From Phlyctochytrium arcticum (Eukaryota; Chytridiomycota; Chytridiomycetes; Chytridiales; Chytridiaceae): a stretch of DNA of 64,000 bases. The translations under genes and the position numbers were made by a program. The stretch covers positions 62,001-126,000 of the forward strand of contig JAHLKI010000010.1 in the NCBI GenBank assembly GCA_025602905.1, read 5' to 3'. The notes under the pieces are model-generated. The model had not been told where the DNA came from. It made no database searches and saw only the letters and a list, made by a program, of their open reading frames with translations. Shown piece by piece: positions 57,452 through 64,000 of this stretch. How positions within the stretch are numbered: the stretch's first letter is position 1; each line of letters starts with the position of its first letter.

Positions 57452-58025
57452 TACTCTTTTTTTCCCCAAGTTATATAGATTCGTATACTTTGTGATGTGC
57501 TACACATGTTTTTCATCTCTAATGCTGGGTTACTCACCCAAAATACACGCACGCCTCATATATAGAACAGACTTTGATATCGTTTGCCGTTTATATTGCA
57601 AAGTCTTTGTGTGTCCGCGTCGATTCTGGCATGTCAAAATCTCAGAACGCGTCGGGTAAATAAGCTATGGCTGTGCCACAATCCGAGGGTGGGTCGCATC
57701 TTCCAGGTCGCTCTTGGCCAGCGAACCCGCTCCGTTGAACATTTAGTTGCCCGACACATGTACGTATTATTGCGTGAACCAAGACGATGAGGCAGGATGG
57801 GTCGGCGAAGGAGATGACCGGGATCCGAAGTCGGGAGTAAAGGACGGGGGCTGATGGATGGATGGATGGATGATTTTCGGATCGGCCAACCTTGGAGCAT
57901 TTCGGCAAAAGACAATGTTCAACCCAATACCCAACACAAGAAACAAGAAACTAACGATATTCCCTCTTTTCCAAATAGTGAGGACGTCTGTCGACTTTTC
58001 ACCAAAACAACAAAACACATAAAAC
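57452..58025. other. Intergenic, RPS12 promoter
   Basis: A 574-bp stretch. It has a GATG tetranucleotide run at 57852-57873, about 155 bp before the RPS12 ATG. No gene is seen. Confidence 0.45.
57852..57873. repeat. GATG tetranucleotide microsatellite upstream of RPS12
   Basis: About five GATG/TGGA units. The other such run in the window is in RPS8 intron 1. Confidence 0.8.
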
Positions 58026-58800
58026 ATGTCTGCAGAAGGAGATGTTGTCGGAGAGGTTCCCGCCGCTGAGGTTGTCGAGGTGTCTGCAGACGCTGTCGCT
58101 CCTCGTGGAACCATGTCGGTTGAGGAGGCTCTCCAGGAGGTTTTGAAGAAGGCCTTGGTCCACGATGGACTTGCTCGGGGTCTGCGTGAGGCTGCCAAGG
58201 CTTTGGACCGGTGAGTTTTGGTTGTTTATGTTGGGTTTGGAAAAAGTTGGAGGATGGCTTTTTGGGGGAGTGTTTTTTACTCGAAGATGATATCGCACCT
58301 ATCCTAATGTTTCAAGACGGGACTGAATGCCCTGTGTTGATATGCGTTTAACTGAGAGCAACGATACCCCATGACGGCATTTTTTGGAATAGTATCCGAT
58401 CGGAGTTTATCACAACCATCAATGAACCAGAGAACTGACCTTTGTGTGTTTTCTTTTGTTCATCATCAGTCGTCAGGCCCACCTTTGCGTCCTTGTCGAG
58501 ACCTGTACCGAGAAGGAGTACATTAACGTTGTCGAGGCTCTCTGCGCCGAGCACAACATTAACCTCATCAAGGTCTCTGACGCCAAGAAGCTCGGCGAAT
58601 GGGCCGGTCTGTGCAAGATTGACCGCGAAGGTAACGCCCGTAAGGTCGTTGGATGCTCTTGCGTTGTTGTCAAGGAGGTCGGTGAGGACTCTGAGGCCAT
58701 GAACGTTCTCCTTGAGGTAGGGCTTCCCTGTTGCTTTTCCGATATTCTGAGAGCCCAAGATCTCATGCTTTTATTCCTTTAGCACTTCCGTACCCGTTAA
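58026..58800 (+). CDS. RPS12: 40S ribosomal protein S12 (eS12)
   Basis: Three exons: 58026-58210, 58470-58716 and 58783-58800, giving 149 residues. Landmarks are [33 protein letters not shown] and [20 protein letters not shown], ending in the tiny exon HFRTR-stop. eS12 sits on the beak of the small subunit in an L7Ae-type fold. Intron 1 is 259 nt, four times the local norm, and contains a C/D-box snoRNA (see 58279-58360). Intron 2 is 66 nt. A pyrimidine-rich start region (CTCTTTTCC) lies about 60 bp upstream. Confidence 0.95.
58279..58360 (+). ncRNA. C/D-box snoRNA, U21-like, in RPS12 intron 1
   Basis: A degenerate C box AAGATGA (58284-58290) is followed by TGTTTCAAGACGGG (58308-58321) one base before CTGA (58323-58326). 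A C'-like TTGATAT (58337-58343) and a second CTGA (58352-58355) follow. The 14-nt guide is complementary to the universally conserved 25S/28S rRNA segment containing CCCGUCUUGAAACA. By the box D+5 rule it targets the G of CCCGU, the site of vertebrate U21 (SNORD21). Boundaries are approximate and the terminal stem is weak (CTC with GAG). The rRNA match comes from memory of the conserved sequence, not a search. Confidence 0.65.
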
Positions 58801-59597
58801 GTCTGTCACTCCCCTGTACATTTTTGACTGGTCGTGCCAATACACACTTTCTTCACAATACACTTCCTGTACCAAAATCCTTTGTGTGCTTGTTCGCTTT
58901 TACTTTCTGCCGTTATCGCTGCTTTGGCCAGGTTTATTCCGCCGTTAGAATTATATTGCTGAGGAGAATCATGATAATTTTCTCCGGCGATATGGAATAT
59001 TCTGTGGGCGTCCCCCCCAAATTTCCAATTGTCATCCCGAAAACAACCGGACCCCAAAAAGCTGAGTCAGACAGAAACTCGCCAAAAAGTTCCTTTTGCT
59101 TCCTTTTTCCAGCTACTACAAACGAACGACATTGTCACACTCCTGCGAATTAACTTTAATAACTCTCTCGCTTTAAAGACGCTCTGGTATGGGCCTTTGG
59201 TAACTTGCACCTACCGCCCGCAACTGTAATCCCCGACGAACGAACGACGCCGACGCGACCCGCAGGTCCGTCTGAGCCTCTGTCCACCCCCGCCAACCCT
59301 TGGTACAGTGGTTACTCGAGTATATATTATTGTTGGCAAACCGTCGGGATCTTTATTGTTTCGAGCGGGAGACGGAATCTTGTACACGGACTCCCACGCT
59401 CTACGCCATTGTGTGTATATCGCGAACTTGAAAGCAATCTTGGAGACCTTCAGTAAAAGTGCACACAGCAAAAACGTTATTCCCATCAACAAATCTTTCC
59501 GTGACTTTTGAATCTTGGGGAGGGGTGGATCAGGAACAGTCAAAACACCAGTTAGACCCACACACACACAACAAAAAAACAAAACAAGGAAGCAGCT
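58801..59597. other. Intergenic, RPS12 3' flank and promoter of the Zn2Cys6 gene
   Basis: A 797-bp stretch. It contains TACTCGAGTATATAT at 59313-59327, about 280 bp before the transcription-factor ATG, and an ACAC run near 59560-59570. No gene is seen. Confidence 0.45.
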
Positions 59598-62500
59598 ATG
59601 TCAAACGATCCGCAGAGCGATGCGTATGAATACGAGCATGACCACGAGAATGACCATGAGCAGGAATGGGATGGGGAGGAGGATGGGGATGAGCAGGAAG
59701 ATGAGTTTGATGAGGCTGGACTTGCGCTTGGTAGTAAACGGAAACGGATCACGCAGGCTTGTGATGCCTGTAATAAAAAAGTAAGGATTGCCTTATGTTG
59801 TTTAGTTGATTGATGGTAGTAACTGATTTGTGTCTTTGTAGAAAGTGAAATGTGATGGATTGAAACCGACGTGTTCGAATTGTCAGCGGGCTCAGGGGTC
59901 ATGTTCGTATTCCCGGAGTGCCAAAAAGCGAGGGCCGCGGGCTGGGTACATTGAATCTCTGGAGAACCGGTTAAAGGAGATGGAGGCTCTGCTGAAACCG
60001 TTGCAAGGGGGTAATAGTAGCCAACCGAGCGATGGAAGTCGGACCCCTGGAGCCATGGATGAGGGATGGGATCATCGGCCACAACAGCCACAACAGCAGC
60101 AACCCCTACAAAATCGGAGTATGACGAGTAGTTCGAATGAGAATGCCGGATGGGGAGAAAGCGAATTGGGATATCGTCCATCCAGTAATAGCGGATCTGG
60201 ATCATCATCATCACATTCCGCATCCGGTGGTCGGCTTGAACAGCGCATAGTGGCTGCCGCCGCGGCCGGAAACCATCATTTGGCCGATACAGCCCGTGAA
60301 ATTCTCCGGTCGCATCCTACCGTCCCACCGGAAGCCATGCAGGAACTTCTTCAACTCTACTTTAAATACGTGGCCCCGTTCCAGAATGTTCTCCACGAAG
60401 AAACGTTTTACAAGCATTTGAATTCCCAATCCCCATTACTGCTGAATGCCATGTATGCCGTCGCTGCGCGGTTTTCGACTCATCTGGCGATTATCAACTC
60501 TGGACCGCCCCATAGCTATGGTGATGCATTCTATATCAAGGCGCGAGAAATGATTGATCATTACATGGATATACCCAGTGCGCATACCGTCCATGCTTTA
60601 CTGGTCATGTCGCTTTATGCCGCCGAGTCTGGTCGTGGTGAGTTGTGTGCTTGACTGTACAAACGAATAGACAAGGAAGGCTGACCACTTACTTTGTAAA
60701 GGGCCCGCGGCGTGGATGTATTCTGGGATGGCCATCCGAATGGCCCAGGAGCTCAAACTCAATGTTGAACTGACAATGGAGGAATGCTCTCATCACGCAG
60801 GGACCCAAATGACTTGGCTCGATAAAGAAACCCGGCGGCGGATATGGTGGACGTGTTTCACGCTGGATCGGTATGCGGGAGCAGCCGCGGACCGCTCCAT
60901 GATTATCAACGACAAGGACTGTAAAGTCTACCTGCCCCAACCTGACTCAATATGGAACCAAGGCGGCCCCCCGGAGCACGATATGGATCAGTATATGGGC
61001 GGACCCCCCGGCGTCGAGTCATTACAATTGTCGGTGCTGTCGTCAAATACCATGTTTACACCGGGGATTCCGGGCCAATCCCCCGGCGCGCATTTTTACC
61101 TTTTGGTTAAGATTTTTGGTAAAATCGTCGAGTTTTCCATCATGTACCGTAATCTGCAACGGACCAACCCTGGCCCGGTTTTTACGCCCGAAGTCGAGTA
61201 CCAAATGTCGGTCACGGAAGCCTCGTTACGGGATTGGTACGGGAGTCTCCCTGAATCTCTCAAACACCCAGGCGATACGTTCAGTCCTGACGCGCTCTCC
61301 GTCAACCCGCCACCGTACCTCCTCGCCTACACGCACCTATTCTACCAAACTTGCATTATTGTCCTGCACCGTCCACGCATGATGGTCACGCTCCGGGAAG
61401 CCCGGGCCCGACCGGCCGGAAAGCAAGCAACCTATAACCCCTCCTTTATATGCTGTCTTAATGCCGCCAACGCCATCACAGACCTGGTCTCCAAAATCAT
61501 GCCCGTGAACCCTCACTTTTTGTATATGACGCCCTTTACCTCCTATACCATCTTCCAGGGGGCGCTGGTGCATCTCATGATTTTACAAATGGCTAGGGCG
61601 GGAGGTCCCCTGGCGGAAATGAATGGCATCACGCCTCAGCACGCCATAAAAGCGCAAGCCAATGTGGACCTGCATACCCAGGCCCTTTCGGGGATATCCC
61701 GCTATTGGTTCATGGCCGGTCGACTGCTCAATATGCTCCAAGGACTGGCCAGTACAACGGGCATGATTATGGATTTGGATACGATGCCGGCTACCTCCAC
61801 TGCCAAGGTCGGTGGCGAGGCCGAGCGGGACTGGGTGACGACGCAGCTCGGGGGGGATCATAATTCACCGCAGCAGCAAGCCGCCGCGCGGTTTGCGACT
61901 GCCAATGCGCAACAGCTTGGTCGGAATGGACCCAACAGCTACATTTCAACTACCAGCGCCATGCCTGTAAACGCTACAGTCAGATCGACTGCTGCTACTG
62001 CCCCGCATATGGCTCCCCTCTCGGTAACCTCTGGGGTGGACGGCGGATCCTCGTTTTCCGAATATGAGTTTTTCCAACCCGTCTCGGGGAGTGCCGACAT
62101 TAATGACGTATGGGAATCCGTATCCGGTAGCCGGCAGTACCCTCCATCTAGCCGTCTTGCCTCTTCCTCCTCAAACAACAATAACCCGTCTGGTGGCAAC
62201 AATTACGTCGACTTGGACGCAGCTGCCAGTATGATGATGGGCGTCGTCTCTTCGGCCTCTGCGTCTTCACCTCCCATCATGACAGATGTCGGCAGTGGAC
62301 CCCCACCCGGCCTGATGCAAGGCTTTGGGCCCGGAAATGAACAATATGCGGGAATGATGTCGTCCATGGGCGGTCCGGCGTTCCTGGCTCATATGCAACA
62401 ACAACAAATGCCCCATGGGTATTCTCAGCAACAACAATCTTCCCAGCATCATCATCAGCATCCGCAACACCCGCAGGGCTACCCTCCTCCTCACACGTTT

Positions 62501-62683
62501 ATCCCACACACCCAACAACATCTTACCCCCCATCAAATTGCAGAACTCCAACAGCAGCAGCAGCACCAACAACAACAACAACATCATCATCACGCCCAAC
62601 AACAACAACAGCAACACCAAAATTCCACTCGTGGGCCCAACTCTGCTTCTTCCTCCTCTTCCAACGCCCGATGGCAAATGTAA
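59598..62683 (+). CDS. Zn2Cys6 fungal transcription factor with fungal-trans domain
   Basis: Three exons, 59598-59780, 59842-60637 and 60702-62683, giving 986 residues. The N-terminus is very acidic with His (EYEHDHENDHEQEWDGEEDG). The binuclear zinc cluster near 54-81 is CDACNKKKVKCDGLKPTCSN plus two further Cys-bounded residues sets, with all six Cys present; intron 1 falls inside it. A short coiled coil for dimers follows (YIESLENRLKEMEALL). The fungal-specific regulatory domain spans about 220-620, with WLDKETRRRIWWTCFTLDRY as its hallmark. The last 250 residues are Ser-, Gln- and His-rich, a likely activation region. Target genes are unknown. Confidence 0.92.
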
Positions 62684-62990
62684 TACAATTTACCACACAA
62701 CTAATATTTCCTCCCCTGGTCTGTCTTCCTCTATATTATTATTTCCGTTGACGGTGCCTGGCCGCATATTATTTTGACTCTCCTGTAATGATTGTACTGG
62801 CAATTTTTTGTATGATAGAAATATAGATCAAACTGTGCGCATGCTGCATTTGGACAAAAGAATCTATGGCAGACGGGAGGAAAAGTTCCCATATATATAT
62901 TTACAAGTATAGGCTAAACATCCCGGTTAAAAACCGGATACACAGGCAGGAGAAAGGGTGGAAAATAGAATTACAATATTGAAAAGTATT
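62684..62990. other. Convergent 3' flanks
   Basis: Between the Zn2Cys6 gene (+) and CEP104 (-). AT-rich, including a TATATATATTTA tract near 62891. No gene is seen. Confidence 0.5.
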
Positions 62991-64000
62991 TTAGCGGTTG
63001 ACGGATCGGCGGAGGGGTCCGTTGGGTGAGTTTTGAGAGCGGGAGGTCGGCGGTTCTTTCGGAGATTCTATCAGACAAATAAGTTTAGTGACTGTGTGGG
63101 CAAGCAAAAATATAGTAGTTTCTCACCTGAACTGGCCCGCGGCAATAAACTTCGCCGTATCCAATTCAGTTCTTTGGATGGGCTAGGTTCCGGCAATTGC
63201 GACTCTCGATTGTGGTTGACGGCCTTGGGTGAAGGGGACGAAGCAAACGTTTTCTGATCGAGTCGTTTTGGGGTGGGAAGCGTGGATTTGAGGGGTGATT
63301 GGTGGGAGGTTGTGACGGTTTTAGTGGGGATGCGGCGGGGGATGCCTGGTGATGCCAATGGGGACGAGACGGTAGGTTTGCTGTTGTTGATGGAATTTCG
63401 GACGGGGGATTTTCGGGGTGGCGGTGCATTGGGTTGTGAATGTGATGGCTCTGATTGCCCCCGATTGTAGCTTGAGTCGGCGTCATCATCTTCTAACCGT
63501 GGCCCTTGAGCGTAGAATTGGGATGCCCGAGGTTTGCGACTGGATTCGGGGCAACCATTCTCGATGAGATGTGACCGCCAGCCGTCTTCTCCTGCGGGGA
63601 TGTTGGCGTGACAAAGTGGACAACGGGCCACATTCGCGACAGTTGAAGCCGCTGTTTAAAGTATAGATGAGTGGTCTGAGAGAAAACGTTGCCCACTACA
63701 AGTCAAAACTTACGTTTGCACTTCTTTTCTTTCATGTGTATTGGCAGCTCTGCACTGAGAAAAGCTTCCTTGCAACGAGAGCACTGTTTCATTTCTGCGC
63801 GCTTGTCACATTCCGTCAAAAGATGATCGGTCAAGATGGGAATTTCAACAACCTACGAAAAATTGAATAAGTCTCCAATTGAAGCGGAGTAACAAAAAAC
63901 TGTGCGGCTACTCACCAGTTTACACTGCGGGCAATTGACGAGCACCGGGCAGTCTCGCCAATAGTGCATGTCCAAATTTTCCTCCGTAAACCCTTCATTC
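62991..64000 (-). CDS. CEP104: CEP104 homologue, C-terminal part (5' end beyond window)
   Basis: Four minus-strand exons are visible: 64000-63916 (open at the window edge, first base completes a codon), 63852-63714, 63651-63127 and 63067-62991. The 275 or so residues seen match the tandem zinc-finger array of CEP104: FTEENLDMHYWRDCPVL, NCPQCKLVVEIPILTDHLLT, ECDKRAEMKQCSRCKEAFLS and CPLCHANIPAGEDGWRSHL. A Ser/Pro-rich tail ends the protein. CEP104 binds tubulin and CP110/CEP97 and acts at the tip of cilia and on daughter centrioles. Its TOG domain would lie upstream, outside the window. The gene implies a flagellated life stage. Confidence 0.88.

Noticed and set aside
1..64000. Transposons, viral insertions or CRISPR arrays
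   Set aside because: No transposase, reverse transcriptase, integrase, capsid-like frame, terminal repeats or spacer arrays were seen.

Overview
The window is nuclear DNA of a fungus. The genes carry many short introns (mostly 50-80 nt, GT...AG, often with CTGAC/TTGAC or TACTAAC branch-like sequences). It also has fungus-typical families: a Zn2Cys6 transcription factor with a fungal-trans domain, a GPI-type GH76 wall enzyme, a ThrE/Prm10-type transporter, a DUF7727-like membrane protein and a BPL1 with an amidotransferase-like N-terminus. The right edge holds the 3' part of a CEP104 homologue, a protein of the ciliary tip. Together these point to a flagellated (zoosporic), early-diverging fungus, most likely a chytrid. 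That placement is inference; no rRNA or species marker is present.

Layout. 1-5 kb: a small U1-like zinc-finger ORF (-), a poorly resolved spliced gene (-) and an MFSD6-like transporter (+). 5-10 kb: a half-size ABCA transporter (-) with a long Pro/Gln-rich N-terminus. 11.6-20.5 kb: GH76 (+), galactokinase (+), biotin-protein ligase (-), a Yop1/REEP protein (+) and RPS8 (-). 20.5-31.3 kb: a gene-poor stretch, the ThrE-like transporter (+) with a duplicated last exon and 3' flank, tRNA-Gln(TTG) (-), an orphan secreted protein (+), a kelch-BTB protein (-), an SDR (+) and tRNA-Asn(GTT) (+). 31.7-42.6 kb: DUF7727-like (+), a large coiled-coil protein (-) diverging from POL1 (+). 43-48.3 kb: DUF2828 (-) and UTP5/WDR43 (-). 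48.6-57.5 kb: a Sel1-MYND protein (+), a 2.9-kb gene-poor stretch, a poly-Ser protein (+) and a second Sel1 protein (+). 58-64 kb: RPS12 (+) with an intronic U21-like snoRNA, the Zn2Cys6 factor (+) and CEP104 (-, 5' end outside the window).

Most genes are ordinary housekeeping genes with no operon-like logic. The themes that link several of them are ribosome biogenesis (RPS8, RPS12, UTP5, the snoRNA and the two tRNAs), galactose/mannan metabolism (galactokinase beside GH76) and, tentatively, basal-body or cilium proteins (CEP104 and the ADIP-like coiled-coil protein). I saw no transposon, CRISPR or viral element. The best leads are the RPS12 intron snoRNA, the duplicated ThrE terminal exon, the fused low-complexity ABCA N-terminus, and a set of stop-free introns whose length is a multiple of three, which a naive ORF call would translate. 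Exon boundaries below were derived by hand from splice signals and reading phase.
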